DNA of 64,000 nucleotides from assembly GCF_001427385.1 (NCBI RefSeq), contig NZ_LMGJ01000003.1:202363-266362 (forward strand), read 5' to 3'. The position numbers were made by a program, and so were the translations under genes. The DNA is from Mesorhizobium sp. Root157. Lineage in GTDB: Bacteria > Pseudomonadota > Alphaproteobacteria > Rhizobiales > Rhizobiaceae. The notes below the pieces were generated by a model that was given only the letters and a program-made list of their open reading frames with translations, did no database searches and was not told the origin of the DNA. Below are positions 48,812-58,233 of the stretch, one piece after another. Position 1 is the first letter of the stretch; every line of letters starts with the position of its first letter.

Positions 48812-49327
48812 TCAGGCAAACGCCCTGCCCTCTTCCGTACGCTGGAAATAGACCAGATCGAGCGGCACCGAAGGACGGCCAAGAACCGTCAGGATCATGT
48901 GAGCCTGGCCCCGATGATGGGTCTGGTGGTTGAAGAAATGGGCGAGCGCCGGCGCCAGACGCTGCGAGATGGTGCGCATGTCGGTGACGGTCATGTATGA
49001 AAACCGCCCGGCGAGCGCCTTGTCCGACAGGCTGTCCACCCACGCCACGATGCGCTTGTCCTCGGCCTGGCGCGCCACCCGCAATGCCGGAAGCGCGCGG
49101 TGGATGATCGCATCCAGCGTGGCCGGCGCATCGCCTTCGCCGGTGAAGCGCTTCATCCAGACGCGGTCGGCGGTCAGCATGTGGTTGAGGGTTCCCAGCA
49201 TCGAGCCGAAAAAGGCGCCGGTGTCGCGGCCGAACTCGTCTTCGGACAGGTCTGCGCAAGCATCGTAGATACGACTGTTGGCCCATTGATTGTAGGCCGC
49301 AAACATCATGAAATGTCGTTTCATCAA
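48812..49327 (-). CDS. DinB family protein
   Basis: A 171-residue four-helix-bundle protein of the DinB/YfiT superfamily. Candidate metal-binding His lie in GTLNHMLTADRVW and FFNHQTHHRGQAH, the expected three-His geometry. Members are metal-dependent thiol transferases or hydrolases; the substrate here is unknown. It is divergent from the glutathione S-transferase gene with 55 bp between the starts, a pairing that could be functional because some DinB-fold enzymes use low-molecular-weight thiols. Confidence 0.88.
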   Translation of the reverse strand: MMKRHFMMFAAYNQWANSRIYDACADLSEDEFGRDTGAFFGSMLGTLNHMLTADRVWMKRFTGEGDAPATLDAIIHRALPALRVARQAEDKRIVAWVDSLSDKALAGRFSYMTVTDMRTISQRLAPALAHFFNHQTHHRGQAHMILTVLGRPSVPLDLVYFQRTEEGRAFA

Positions 49328-49382
49328 CTGCCCCGCCGCGCATTTCGCACCGCTTACCTACCCGTCAGAAAGACCAACGCCA

Positions 49383-50075
49383 ATGACCATTCTCGTCTAT
49401 GACCTCGTCGGCCGCGATGAGGCGCGCCCGTTCAGTCCGCATTGCTGGAAAGCCAAGATGGCGCTGGCGCACAAGGGCCTCGACTTCAAGGCGGTGCCGA
49501 CGCGCTTTCTCGAGGTTCCAAAAGTGGAAGGCGGAGTGTCCAAAACCATCCCGGTCATTCGCGATGGCGACAATACCGTAGCAGATTCCTTCGCCATCGC
49601 CGTCTATCTCGAAGAGACATATCCGGCTCGGCCATCCTTGTTTTCAGGCGAAGGCGGCAAGGCTGCCGCGCGCTTTGTCGAGCGCTGGGCGCAGACCCAG
49701 CTTCACCCGTTCCTCGGCTCGGCTGCGCTTATGGAAATCCACCACGCCCAGGATGACGCGAACGCGGCCTATTTCCGCGAGAGCCGCGAGGCGCGCTATG
49801 GCAAGAAGCTGGAAGACGTCGGCGCGGAACGCGACGCGCATCTGCCGGCCTTCCGCAAGAAGCTGGAACCGTTGCGCGCGATGCTGGAATACCAGCCTTT
49901 CATCGGCGGCCAGTCACCGCTGTTTGCAGACTACATCGTCTTCGGCGCCCTGCAGTGGGTGCGGGTGTCGTCGGCCTACGCGTTCGTTGGCGACGACGAC
50001 AGGCTGATCCGCGACTGGTTCGAGCGCTGCCTCGATCTCCACGGCGGCCTTGGCCGCAAATCGGCGGCGGCGTGA
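49383..50075 (+). CDS. Glutathione S-transferase family protein
   Basis: A 230-residue protein with an N-terminal thioredoxin-fold domain (SPHCWKAKMALAHKGLDF, then the glutathione-binding TIPVIRDG and the VADSFAIAVYLEETYP loop) and an all-helical C-terminal domain. A Ser/Cys near SPHC could be the catalytic residue. The start at 49383 fits the family; the upstream extension overlaps the DinB gene. Substrate is unknown. Confidence 0.88.
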   Translation: MTILVYDLVGRDEARPFSPHCWKAKMALAHKGLDFKAVPTRFLEVPKVEGGVSKTIPVIRDGDNTVADSFAIAVYLEETYPARPSLFSGEGGKAAARFVERWAQTQLHPFLGSAALMEIHHAQDDANAAYFRESREARYGKKLEDVGAERDAHLPAFRKKLEPLRAMLEYQPFIGGQSPLFADYIVFGALQWVRVSSAYAFVGDDDRLIRDWFERCLDLHGGLGRKSAAA

Positions 50076-50168
50076 AGCCGGACCAGGTTCGTTCCCCTTG
50101 GCAAGGATGCGGGCGGCTTGTATAGAGCCGCCACCAATCAATCCTGAAATCTGAAGAAGGACGACCAA

Positions 50169-50591
50169 ATGGCGCTCGAACGCACGTTTTCGATGATCAA
50201 GCCGGATGCCACCCGGCGCAACCTGACCGGCGCCATCACCAAGATGCTGGAAGATGCCGGCCTGCGCGTCGTCGCGTCGCGCCGCGTGTGGATGAGCCGC
50301 CGCGAGGCGGAAGGCTTCTACGCCGTCCACAAGGAACGTCCCTTCTTCGGCGAACTGGTGGAGTTCATGTCGTCGGCTCCGACGATCGTGCAGGTGCTGG
50401 AGGGCGAAAACGCCATCGCCAAGAACCGCGAAGTGATGGGCGCGACCAACCCGGCCCAGGCCGCCGAAGGCACCATCCGCAAGGTTCATGCCCTGTCGAT
50501 CGGCGAAAACTCCGTGCATGGCTCGGATGCGCCGGAAACCGCCGCGCAGGAAATCCGCTACTGGTTCTCGGATACCGAAGTCGTCGGCTGA
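50169..50591 (+). CDS. ndk: Nucleoside diphosphate kinase
   Basis: A 140-residue enzyme that transfers the gamma-phosphate between nucleoside triphosphates and diphosphates through a phosphohistidine. The active-site His is within [25 protein letters not shown] is the conserved N-terminus. It has GAAGAAGGA upstream, its own terminator downstream, and no operon partner. It complements pyrG by supplying CTP and dNTP pools. Confidence 0.97.
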   Translation: MALERTFSMIKPDATRRNLTGAITKMLEDAGLRVVASRRVWMSRREAEGFYAVHKERPFFGELVEFMSSAPTIVQVLEGENAIAKNREVMGATNPAQAAEGTIRKVHALSIGENSVHGSDAPETAAQEIRYWFSDTEVVG

Positions 50592-50615
50592 GCCTCGACC
50601 AGGCTTCCAACCAAT

Positions 50616-50650
50616 GTAAAAAACCCCCGGCCTGCGCCGGGGGTTTTTAT
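50616..50650. terminator. Bidirectional terminator between ndk and wrbA
   Basis: A 9-bp stem ACCCCCGGC / GCCGGGGGT is flanked by five As before and TTTTATTT after, so it can end transcription of ndk (plus) and of wrbA (minus). Confidence 0.85.
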
Positions 50651-50693
50651 TTGTGATGCCGCCAAAGGCGACAGAATTGCCAGGGCTGGAAGC

Positions 50694-51332
50694 TTACTCC
50701 GCCGCCTCCTGAAGCGGCTGGGTCTCGCTCGATGCGCCGTGCAGCCTTGCGGCGATCTCGGCGACGCGCTTGCCCTGGAAGTGGGCACCTTCCAGTTCCT
50801 GCGCGGATGGCTGGCGCGAGCCGTCGCCGTCGCTGGTGGTGGTCATGCCATAGGGCGAACCGCCGCGCACGACGTCATTGCCCATCTGGCCCTGATAGGC
50901 ATAGGACAGCGGCACGATGATCATGCCGTGGTGCTGCAGCGACGCCTGCGTGCTGAGCAGGGCCAGTTCGGCGCCGCCATGCTGGGTGGCGGTCGAGACC
51001 ATGACCGAGCCTACCTTGTCGAGCAGCGCGCCCCTGGCCCACAGCGGACCGGTCTGGTCGAGGAAATTCTTCATCTGCGAGGCGATCGCACCATAGCGAG
51101 TGGCGGCGCCGATGATGATGGCGTCGTAGTTTTCCAGTTCGGCAGGCGTAGCGACTTCCGCTTCCTGGTCAAGCTTGTAGTGAGACGCCTTGGCCACTTC
51201 CAGCGGCACCAATTCGGGAACACGCTTGATCGACACGTCTGCGCCGGCGGCGCGCGCGCCTTCGGCTGCCGCCTTGGCCATTTGCTCCATGTGACCGAAG
51301 CTCGAATAATAAAGAACAAGTACCTTCGCCAT
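50694..51332 (-). CDS. wrbA: NAD(P)H:quinone oxidoreductase WrbA
   Basis: A 212-residue flavodoxin-like FMN enzyme that reduces quinones by two electrons, preventing redox cycling. The FMN phosphate loop is [14 protein letters not shown], and [21 protein letters not shown] is the WrbA signature. GGAG six bases before ATG 51332 decides the start over a Met two codons upstream. Two GTGAACGA motifs lie about 60-105 bp upstream and match those in front of doxX, so a shared regulator is likely. Confidence 0.95.
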   Translation of the reverse strand: MAKVLVLYYSSFGHMEQMAKAAAEGARAAGADVSIKRVPELVPLEVAKASHYKLDQEAEVATPAELENYDAIIIGAATRYGAIASQMKNFLDQTGPLWARGALLDKVGSVMVSTATQHGGAELALLSTQASLQHHGMIIVPLSYAYQGQMGNDVVRGGSPYGMTTTSDGDGSRQPSAQELEGAHFQGKRVAEIAARLHGASSETQPLQEAAE

Positions 51333-51394
51333 TTCCATCTCCAGAATGTTGCACTGCGGAAGCCAGCCCCGCGAGCACCGTATCTAAGTCCTGG

Positions 51395-51437
51395 ATCGTT
51401 CACCGGAAGATACCCATATGCAGACAGTTCGTTCACT
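51395..51437 (-). promoter_or_regulatory. GTGAACGA direct repeat upstream of wrbA
   Basis: On the minus strand AGTGAACGAA (51437-51428) and GGTGAACGAT (51404-51395) are spaced 33 bp, about three helical turns. The second is identical to the 10-mer repeated upstream of doxX at 24750 and 24782. The region lies between wrbA and the divergent CinA-N gene. Confidence 0.55.
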
Positions 51438-51512
51438 AAATTAATATCTTTGCGACCTTTGCCCGCTCGGGCTATGTGACAGGCGCCCCCTGTTCTGCCC
51501 GGAGCCCCCTCC

Positions 51513-52253
51513 ATGCCCGAAATCGTAACTGCCGCGATGCTTGTCATCGGCGACGAGATTCTCTCGGGCCGGACCAAGGACAAGAACATCGGCCACCTCG
51601 CCGACATCATGACGGCGGTCGGCATCGATCTGAAGGAGGTGCGGATCGTTCCCGACGAGGAAGACGAGATCGCCGCCGCCGTGAATGCCGTTCGTGCCCG
51701 CTACACCTACGTCTTCACCACCGGAGGCATCGGCCCGACGCATGACGACATCACCGCCGATTCGATTTCAAAGGCGTTCGGCGTGCCGTGCGAATACGAT
51801 GCAAAGGCCTATGCCATGCTGGAAGACAGCTATGCCAAGCGCGGCATCGAATTCACCGAGGCGCGCAAGCGCATGGCGCGCATGCCGCGCGGCGCTGCCC
51901 ACATCGACAATCCGGTTTCACTGGCGCCCGGATTCCGCATCGGCAATGTCCATGTCATGGCGGGCGTGCCGTCGATCTTCCAGGCCATGCTCGATAATGT
52001 CGTGCCGACCTTGAAGACCGGGACCAAAATGCTGTCGGCAACTGTTCCATGCCCACATGGCGAGGGCCTGATCGGCGGACCGCTGGGAGATATCCAGAAA
52101 AGGCATCCCGACACCATCATCGGTTCATATCCGAAATTTGGCGAAGGTAAGTTCTGGACCGAACTGGTCGTGCGTGCCCGCTCGCAAGAATCGCTGGACG
52201 CGGCGCGCTCCGAGGTTGAAACTATGGTCGCGAGTTTTGCCACGACCGGCTGA
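51513..52253 (+). CDS. Competence/damage-inducible protein A domain protein (CinA-N, MoCF-like)
   Basis: A 246-residue protein consisting of the CinA N-terminal MoCF_biosynth domain: AAMLVIGDEILSGRTKDKN, YVFTTGGIGPTHDDIT and GFRIGNVHVMAGVPSIFQAM. It lacks the C-terminal pyridine-nucleotide deamidase domain found in full-length CinA. Related domains bind molybdopterin or hydrolyse ADP-ribose; the role of the short form is unknown. It is divergent from wrbA. Confidence 0.88.
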   Translation: MPEIVTAAMLVIGDEILSGRTKDKNIGHLADIMTAVGIDLKEVRIVPDEEDEIAAAVNAVRARYTYVFTTGGIGPTHDDITADSISKAFGVPCEYDAKAYAMLEDSYAKRGIEFTEARKRMARMPRGAAHIDNPVSLAPGFRIGNVHVMAGVPSIFQAMLDNVVPTLKTGTKMLSATVPCPHGEGLIGGPLGDIQKRHPDTIIGSYPKFGEGKFWTELVVRARSQESLDAARSEVETMVASFATTG

Positions 52254-52285
52254 CAAGTACGTTTCAATGAGGCACCACTCGATCC

Positions 52286-52311
52286 GGAACCGGGCCGACC
52301 TCGACTGCGTT
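52286..52311 (+). promoter_or_regulatory. EcfG/RpoE2-type promoter of the universal stress protein gene
   Basis: GGAAC (52286-52290), a 17-base spacer and CGTT (52308-52311), fitting GGAAC-N18/19-TT, lie 45 bp before the start of the universal stress protein. Confidence 0.6.
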
Positions 52312-52355
52312 TCTTAATCGCGGCACCGCCGCGGAAGCCAGATGAGGATACGAGC

Positions 52356-53189
52356 ATGCGTTTCGAAACGATCGTTGCCATCCTTCAAAGCGAGCATGAC
52401 GCCACTCGCGTGCTCGATTGCGCCATCCCGCTGGCAAGCCGGTTTGAAGGCCATCTCGTCGGCATTCATGCGGAAGCGATTCCGGCCGCATACACGTCAG
52501 CTACAGGCTTTCCCGACACCGAGTTCCTTCAGGTTTCCGCCGAAATCAACAAGGAGCGCACCGACAAACTCCGCGCTGCATTTCTCAAACGCACCGAAGA
52601 CGCCGGTCTGTCCTATGAATGGCGCAGCCTTGAAAGCTTTTCCGGCGACAGCGCGCTTACCGGCATTTCAAGCGTACGCGCCGCAGACCTGGTGATCGCC
52701 GCCCAGCGCGACATCGGCGGCGACGAAGGCGCCGATGTCGATAGCCTCGTCTACGAGGCCGGGCGCCCGGTTCTGGTGGTGCCGCATTCGGGAGCCATCA
52801 TCACCAGCTTCAAGCACATTCTTCTGGCCTGGAACGGCAGCAAGGAAGCCGCCCGCGCCGCTTTCGACGCCATTCCCTTCATGGCCGAGGCGGAGAGGAC
52901 GGATGTTCTGGTGATCGACCCGCCCGACGTGCCCGAACACAGCGCCCACGCTGCTGGCGCCGAAATTGCCGCAGCCCTTTCGCGCCATGGGGTTTCCGTT
53001 CGCGTCTCGATCCAGAAATCCGACGGCGTGCCCATCGAAGAGATTCTCCAGGATCGCATCGCCGCGAGCGGCGCCGATCTTCTCGTGCTTGGGGCCTACA
53101 GCCACTCATGGCTGCGCGAATTGCTCTTCGGCGGGGTGACGAGGACCGTGCTCCGCTCGATCCCCGTGGCGGCCTTCCTGTCGCGCTGA
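52356..53189 (+). CDS. Universal stress protein family protein
   Basis: A 277-residue protein with tandem UspA-like modules. The first ([24 protein letters not shown], about 1-140) is diverged; the second ([22 protein letters not shown], about 150-277) ends with [26 protein letters not shown], close to the G-x2-G-x9-G(S/T) nucleotide-binding pattern. It probably binds ATP and acts in stress survival. An EcfG-type promoter lies upstream, tying it to the general stress response with csbD. Confidence 0.85.
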   Translation: MRFETIVAILQSEHDATRVLDCAIPLASRFEGHLVGIHAEAIPAAYTSATGFPDTEFLQVSAEINKERTDKLRAAFLKRTEDAGLSYEWRSLESFSGDSALTGISSVRAADLVIAAQRDIGGDEGADVDSLVYEAGRPVLVVPHSGAIITSFKHILLAWNGSKEAARAAFDAIPFMAEAERTDVLVIDPPDVPEHSAHAAGAEIAAALSRHGVSVRVSIQKSDGVPIEEILQDRIAASGADLLVLGAYSHSWLRELLFGGVTRTVLRSIPVAAFLSR

Positions 53190-53301
53190 CAAATGTCGTC
53201 CGGCCGCACTGCGGCCTTGCCAAGTGTATCGATTTCCGGCTAATTCCGCCCGCATCCCTTATGATCTGCGCGCTCAGGCGCGGCTGCGGAGTGCGCCACG
53301 A

Positions 53302-53799
53302 ATGTCCCTTCCCGAAAAAGCCTTCCCGGTATCCTGGGACCAGTTCCACCGCGACTCCCGCGCGCTTGCATGGCGGCTGGCGGGCGTTAACTCGCAGTGG
53401 AAGGCGATCGTGTGCATAACGCGCGGCGGATTGGTGCCGGCCGCCGTCATCTCACGCGAACTCGGCATCCGCGTCATCGAAACCGTTTGCGTCGCCTCTT
53501 ACCACGACTACACCTCGCAGGGGCAGTTGCAGGTGCTCAAGCAGATCAGCCCACCGCTTCTGGCAAACGACGGCGAAAACGTCCTTATCATCGATGACCT
53601 GACCGACACTGGAAAGACCGCCGCGGTGGTGCGCGCCATGCTGCCGAAAGCGCATTTCGCAACCATCTACGCCAAGCCGAAAGGCAGGCCGCTGGTCGAC
53701 ACCTTCGTTACCGAGGTCAGCCAGGACACGTGGATCTATTTTCCATGGGATATGGGCTTCACCTACCAAAAGCCCATAGCGGACGATCACGCCGGCTAA
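53302..53799 (+). CDS. gpt: Xanthine-guanine phosphoribosyltransferase
   Basis: A 165-residue purine salvage enzyme that joins xanthine or guanine to PRPP. The PRPP loop [14 protein letters not shown] and [19 protein letters not shown] are present, and the C-terminal [13 protein letters not shown] fits the Gpt base-binding region. The start at 53302 gives the common [14 protein letters not shown]; the upstream 26-codon extension is rejected. A terminator follows. Confidence 0.93.
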   Translation: MSLPEKAFPVSWDQFHRDSRALAWRLAGVNSQWKAIVCITRGGLVPAAVISRELGIRVIETVCVASYHDYTSQGQLQVLKQISPPLLANDGENVLIIDDLTDTGKTAAVVRAMLPKAHFATIYAKPKGRPLVDTFVTEVSQDTWIYFPWDMGFTYQKPIADDHAG

Positions 53800-53835
53800 T
53801 TCGAAACTCATCGCACTGCAATCGCGCATACTTCG

Positions 53836-53859
53836 AAAGGCGGCCTTGGCCGCCTTTTT
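53836..53859 (+). terminator. Terminator of gpt
   Basis: AAAGGCGGCC-TT-GGCCGCCTTTTTG is a perfect 10-bp stem with a T-tract, 37 bp after the gpt stop. Confidence 0.85.
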
Positions 53860-53932
53860 GCTGTTGGGGGCACGGGTTTCCCCACCGTGGTAAAATTTTT
53901 ACTTTTGTTACACGTAATTAGCCGTACTGTTT

Positions 53933-54466
53933 ATGAGACGGCAAACGATTCCTGAATTCTGGCGCTGCTTTCGCATGTTGATGGGGCCTCAAGCACACGA
54001 GCATCTGGCCGAAAGGGTTCGCAAACTCTTCGGCACCGTGCCGTTGCGCCTGCAGGTTGCCGCGTTGCCCTGGCGGGAGCAGGACGGCAGCGTCGAGATC
54101 ATGCTGATCACAAGCCGCGATACGGGCCGCTGGGTGCTGCCGAAAGGCTGGCCCGAGGCACGGGAACCTTTGTGCGACGCAGCAGCACGCGAAGCCGGAG
54201 AAGAGGCCGGATTGAGCGGGCGGATTTCCCCGATCGAAGCCGGGCGCTATTTCTACGCCAAGGCCCTTCCCTCAGGCGAGGAAGTGCCGTGCGAGGTGCT
54301 GGTGTTCCCATTGAAGGTCGGCGCCATCGCAGAGCGCTGGAAAGAGAAGCGCGCCCGTACGCGTCGCTGGGTTGCATGCGCCGAGGCCGAGCACATGGTC
54401 GCCGAGCCGGACCTGTCTCAGATCATCGCCTATTTCTGTGCGAACAGGCATCAATTCGCAGCATAG
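53933..54466 (+). CDS. Nudix hydrolase
   Basis: A 177-residue protein with a complete Nudix box: G of GWPEAR, the E at the next conserved position, then REAGEEAGL, matching Gx5Ex7REUxEExGU. The N-terminal part lacks a transporter or fused domain. It resembles the diphosphoinositol-polyphosphate phosphohydrolase-like Nudix proteins of rhizobia; the substrate cannot be read from sequence. ATG 53933 has no strong ribosome site, and the Met codons at residues 15 and 17 are alternatives. It converges with putA, 13 bp from the putA stop. Confidence 0.85.
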   Translation: MRRQTIPEFWRCFRMLMGPQAHEHLAERVRKLFGTVPLRLQVAALPWREQDGSVEIMLITSRDTGRWVLPKGWPEAREPLCDAAAREAGEEAGLSGRISPIEAGRYFYAKALPSGEEVPCEVLVFPLKVGAIAERWKEKRARTRRWVACAEAEHMVAEPDLSQIIAYFCANRHQFAA

Positions 54467-54479
54467 CCAGCGGCATCCT

Positions 54480-57400
54480 TTATGCCGCCGCGAGCAGGCT
54501 GGCATTGCCGCCGGCGGCGGTGGTGTCGACGCAGACGGCGCGCTCATGCGCGTAAGCAGCCGGATAGAGCACTTCGCTGACCAGCGGCACGATCGGCCCT
54601 TCGCGATTTGCAACAGCCGCGCGTAGAGGTTTCATGTCGGTGGCAGCGCCGGAGAAGGCGACCACGTCGATCTTCAGCGCCGCAATATCGGCTGGCTCGA
54701 TGCGGCCATCGATGGCGGCGAGCGGCAGACCCTTGCCGGTGAGCGGCGAAAGGACAGACGACGCACCGGGGGCAACGGCCAGCACCGCGTTGCCGGCGGC
54801 AAGCGCCTGGATGACCTGCGCCAGCAAGGTGTCGGCATCCGGTCCCAGCGCCAGCACACGCCCGCGCGGCACCAGCGACAGCGAATTGGCCTCGCCGGTC
54901 GGACCGGGCAGATCGACCTGGCCGAAATCGAGCGAAGCCGCAGCCGCGATGGCCGCAGTTCCCTTGCCGCGCAGATGCTTGCGCAGGATGGCGACGCGGT
55001 CGGGCCGCGTGGCCCATTCACCCAGTGCCGGATCGGGCAGATTATCCTTAAGTTCGGCCGCCGCGATCGCGCGGCCTTCGGCCTCTACCGAACCGGCCTC
55101 GGGACCCTTGCGGAAGCGGCGCAGATAATGCGGACCGCCGGCCTTCGGGCCGGTGCCGGACAGGCCCTCGCCGCCGAATGGCTGCGAGCCGACGACGGCG
55201 CCGATCTGGTTGCGGTTGACGTAGATGTTGCCGGCATGGATGCCGTCGACGAAATGCTGGGCGCGGCCTTCGATGCGGGTGTGCAAGCCGAAAGTCAGGC
55301 CATAACCCTTGCGGTTGATGGCGGCGATGACGGCATCGATCTTCTCGGCCTCGAAGCTGGCGACATGCAGGACAGGGCCGAACACCTCGCGCTGCATGTC
55401 CTCGATGCCCTTGACCGACAGGACATGCGGGGCGACGAAGCGGCCGCCATGCGGCGCATCGAGCTTGGCGATCAACCTGCCCTTCTCTTCCATGTCCTTG
55501 CAGTAGGCGGCGATGGAGCCTTGCGCCTCGTCATCGATGACCGGGCCGACATCTGTCGCAAGCTGCCAGGGATCGCCGACGGTCAGCGCCTTCATCGCCC
55601 CGGTCAGCATTTCCAGCATCTTCTTTTCCACGTCCTTCTGGACGTAGAGAACGCGCAAAGCCGAACAGCGCTGGCCGGCGCTCTGGAAGGACGAGGCAAG
55701 GATATCGCGCACCGCCTGCTCGGGCAGCGCGGTGGAATCGACGATCATGGCGTTGAGACCACCAGTTTCGGCGATAAGCATCGCATCGGGCGCGGCGGTC
55801 TTGGCGAGCTGCTTTTCGATCAGCTTGGCGACCTCGGTGGAGCCGGTGAAACAGACGCCGGCGATACGCGGATCGGCGGTGAGCGGCGCGCCGACGCTGG
55901 GGCCGTCACCCGGCAGAAGCTGGATGATGTCTTCCGGTACGCCGGCTTCGCGCAGCAGCTCCACGGCGCGGAAGGCGATGAGCGGCGTCTGTTCGGCCGG
56001 TTTGGCGAGGACCGAGTTGCCAGTGACAAGGGCGGCCGCGATCTGGCCGGTGAAGATGGCAAGCGGGAAGTTCCACGGCGAGATGCAGACGATGGCGCCA
56101 CGCGCCATGGTGCCGGCTTCCGCATTGGCGGCTTCGGCGGCGTAATAGCGCAGGAAATCGACCGCCTCGCGCACTTCGGCGACGCCATCGGCCAGCGTCT
56201 TGCCGGCCTCGCGCGTGGCCAGCGCGAAGAACTCCACCGCATTGGCTTCGTAAAGATCGGCGGCGCGGCGCAGGATTGCCGCGCGCTCGGCGACCGGGCA
56301 CGCGGCCCAGGCCGGCTGCGCTTCGACGGCGATCTTGACGGCAGCGGTTACCTGCTTTGCGCTCGATTCCGTCACCGTTCCGACACTGTCGGCCGGGTTG
56401 GCGGGATTGGAGATCGGGCGCGCCTTGCCCGCACCCCCGGCGCGGGTGAGCGGCTTGGCCTGCCAGCGGTTCCGGCTCAGGAACGGCTTCCTGCCCTTTT
56501 CGATCTCGGCAAGCGTGACGACATCGGTGATGTCCCAGCCCTTGGCGTTGCGGCGGCCGCTGCCGAAAATGTCGAGCGGGCGGGCGATGTTGGGGTTGGC
56601 GGCGGCCCCCTGATGCTCGGCCGCTTCAAGCGGATCGCGGGCGATTTCCTCCGGCGGCACGTCCTCGTCGGTCAACTGATGGACGAAGGAAGAGTTGGCG
56701 CCGTTTTCCAGCAGGCGGCGGACCAGATAGGCGAGCAGGTCGGAATGCGCGCCGACCGGGGCGTAGATGCGGCAGCGCGTGCCCTCGGCCTTGCGCACGG
56801 CCTCGTGCAACTGCTCGCCCATGCCGTGCAGGCGCTGGAATTCGAAGCTGTCGCGATCCGAAGCCATCGACAGGATGGCGGCGACGGTATGCGCATTGTG
56901 GGTGGCGAATTGCGGGTAGATGCGGTCGGTCATCGAGAGCAGCTTGCGGGCGCAAGCGATGTAGGAAACGTCGGTGTTCACCTTGCGGGTGAAGACCGGA
57001 TAGCCGGACAGGCCCATGGTCTGGGCGCGCTTGATCTCGGTGTCCCAATAGGCGCCCTTGACCAGGCGCACCATGATGTTGCGGTTGTATTTCTTCGCCA
57101 GTGCATGGAGCCAGTCGATGACGAAGGCGGCGCGCGGACCATAGGCCTGCACGACGACGCCGAAGCCGTTCCAGTCGGAAAGACGGTCATCGGCCAGAAC
57201 TCGCTCAATGACGTCGAGCGACAGGTCGAGGCGGTCGGCTTCCTCGGCGTCGATGTTGAGGCCCATGCGGGCGTTGCGCGCCGCGAGTGCCAGCGACAAA
57301 AGCCGCTCGGCCATTACCGGCAGCATGGTATCCTTCTGTGCCACTTCATAGCGTGGATGCAGCGCCGACAGCTTGACCGAGATGCCGTGATTCTTGCGGA

Positions 57401-58091
57401 TGTCGGGGCCGTTGGTGCCGGAATTCAACGAAGAGATGGCATCGGCATAGGCCTTGAGATAGCGCAGCGCGTCGGCCTCGGTGCGGGCAGCCTCGCCCAG
57501 CATGTCGAAGGAATAGAGGTAGCCCTTGGCGGTCATCGAGCGGCCGCGCTTGATGGCCTCGGCAATGGTGCGGCCAAGCACGAACTGCTCGCCCATTTCG
57601 CGCATGGCGGCGGCAACCGCCTTGCGGATGACCGGCTCGCCCAACCGGCGCACCATGGAGCGCAGCATACCTTCGATGCCGCCCTCGTCTTCGTCGAGGA
57701 CACGGCCGGTGAGCATCAGCGCCCAGGTCGAGGCATTGACGAAGATGGAGGACGAGCCGCCCGAATGCGCCGACCAGTCGTGCGGGGCAATCTTGTCGGC
57801 GATGAGGTCGTCCATGGTCTCGGCATCGGGCACGCGCAGCAGCGCCTCGGCCAGGCACATCAGCGCCACGCCTTCCTTGGTGGAGAGGCCGTAGGCGGAC
57901 AGGAAAACCTCCATCAGCCGCGGATCGGACGAACCGCGGACGGCGCGCACCAGATTGGCGGCGCGCGCCGAAATCGCCTTGCGCTGGTCGCCGGAAAGAG
58001 CGGCGGCCTCGGCCAGCCGCTTCACGGCGGCATCTTCGTCGGGAAGGTAATTGGCGCGAATCTGCTGGCGGATAATGTCGAGCGGGGGCAT
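54480..58091 (-). CDS. putA: Bifunctional proline dehydrogenase / glutamate-semialdehyde dehydrogenase
   Basis: A 1203-residue enzyme oxidising proline to glutamate. The FAD-dependent proline dehydrogenase barrel spans about residues 180-470 (VRLVKGAYWDTEIKRAQ), the NAD-dependent aldehyde dehydrogenase about 560-1000 (FTGSTEVAKLIE, catalytic Cys in SAGQRCSALRVL), and a C-terminal domain typical of long PutA proteins follows. It begins PLDIIRQQIRANY without the ribbon-helix-helix DNA-binding domain of E. coli PutA, so it cannot repress itself; the divergent Lrp-type gene probably regulates it. AGGA seven bases before ATG 58091 supports the start. Confidence 0.96.
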   Translation of the reverse strand: MPPLDIIRQQIRANYLPDEDAAVKRLAEAAALSGDQRKAISARAANLVRAVRGSSDPRLMEVFLSAYGLSTKEGVALMCLAEALLRVPDAETMDDLIADKIAPHDWSAHSGGSSSIFVNASTWALMLTGRVLDEDEGGIEGMLRSMVRRLGEPVIRKAVAAAMREMGEQFVLGRTIAEAIKRGRSMTAKGYLYSFDMLGEAARTEADALRYLKAYADAISSLNSGTNGPDIRKNHGISVKLSALHPRYEVAQKDTMLPVMAERLLSLALAARNARMGLNIDAEEADRLDLSLDVIERVLADDRLSDWNGFGVVVQAYGPRAAFVIDWLHALAKKYNRNIMVRLVKGAYWDTEIKRAQTMGLSGYPVFTRKVNTDVSYIACARKLLSMTDRIYPQFATHNAHTVAAILSMASDRDSFEFQRLHGMGEQLHEAVRKAEGTRCRIYAPVGAHSDLLAYLVRRLLENGANSSFVHQLTDEDVPPEEIARDPLEAAEHQGAAANPNIARPLDIFGSGRRNAKGWDITDVVTLAEIEKGRKPFLSRNRWQAKPLTRAGGAGKARPISNPANPADSVGTVTESSAKQVTAAVKIAVEAQPAWAACPVAERAAILRRAADLYEANAVEFFALATREAGKTLADGVAEVREAVDFLRYYAAEAANAEAGTMARGAIVCISPWNFPLAIFTGQIAAALVTGNSVLAKPAEQTPLIAFRAVELLREAGVPEDIIQLLPGDGPSVGAPLTADPRIAGVCFTGSTEVAKLIEKQLAKTAAPDAMLIAETGGLNAMIVDSTALPEQAVRDILASSFQSAGQRCSALRVLYVQKDVEKKMLEMLTGAMKALTVGDPWQLATDVGPVIDDEAQGSIAAYCKDMEEKGRLIAKLDAPHGGRFVAPHVLSVKGIEDMQREVFGPVLHVASFEAEKIDAVIAAINRKGYGLTFGLHTRIEGRAQHFVDGIHAGNIYVNRNQIGAVVGSQPFGGEGLSGTGPKAGGPHYLRRFRKGPEAGSVEAEGRAIAAAELKDNLPDPALGEWATRPDRVAILRKHLRGKGTAAIAAAASLDFGQVDLPGPTGEANSLSLVPRGRVLALGPDADTLLAQVIQALAAGNAVLAVAPGASSVLSPLTGKGLPLAAIDGRIEPADIAALKIDVVAFSGAATDMKPLRAAVANREGPIVPLVSEVLYPAAYAHERAVCVDTTAAGGNASLLAAA

Positions 58092-58166
58092 GGCGGTCCT
58101 GTCGAAACGGATGCAACAACGGGACGGTCCAGATGCGTCCGGACCGGTGCTGCAGAAGCTAGCACA

Positions 58167-58188
58167 GGACCGGTTTTTTGGCCGGTCC
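58167..58188. promoter_or_regulatory. Inverted repeat in the putA / lrp divergent promoter
   Basis: GGACCGG (58167-58173), an 8-nt spacer and CCGGTCC (58182-58188) form a perfect 7-bp inverted repeat in the 142-bp region between the putA and lrp starts, with a further GGACCGG at 58141. It is a candidate operator for the Lrp-type regulator. Confidence 0.45.
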
Positions 58189-58233
58189 AAAGAATTCGAC
58201 ACGGCAGCGCACTTGGACTATCCTTATCCAGAC

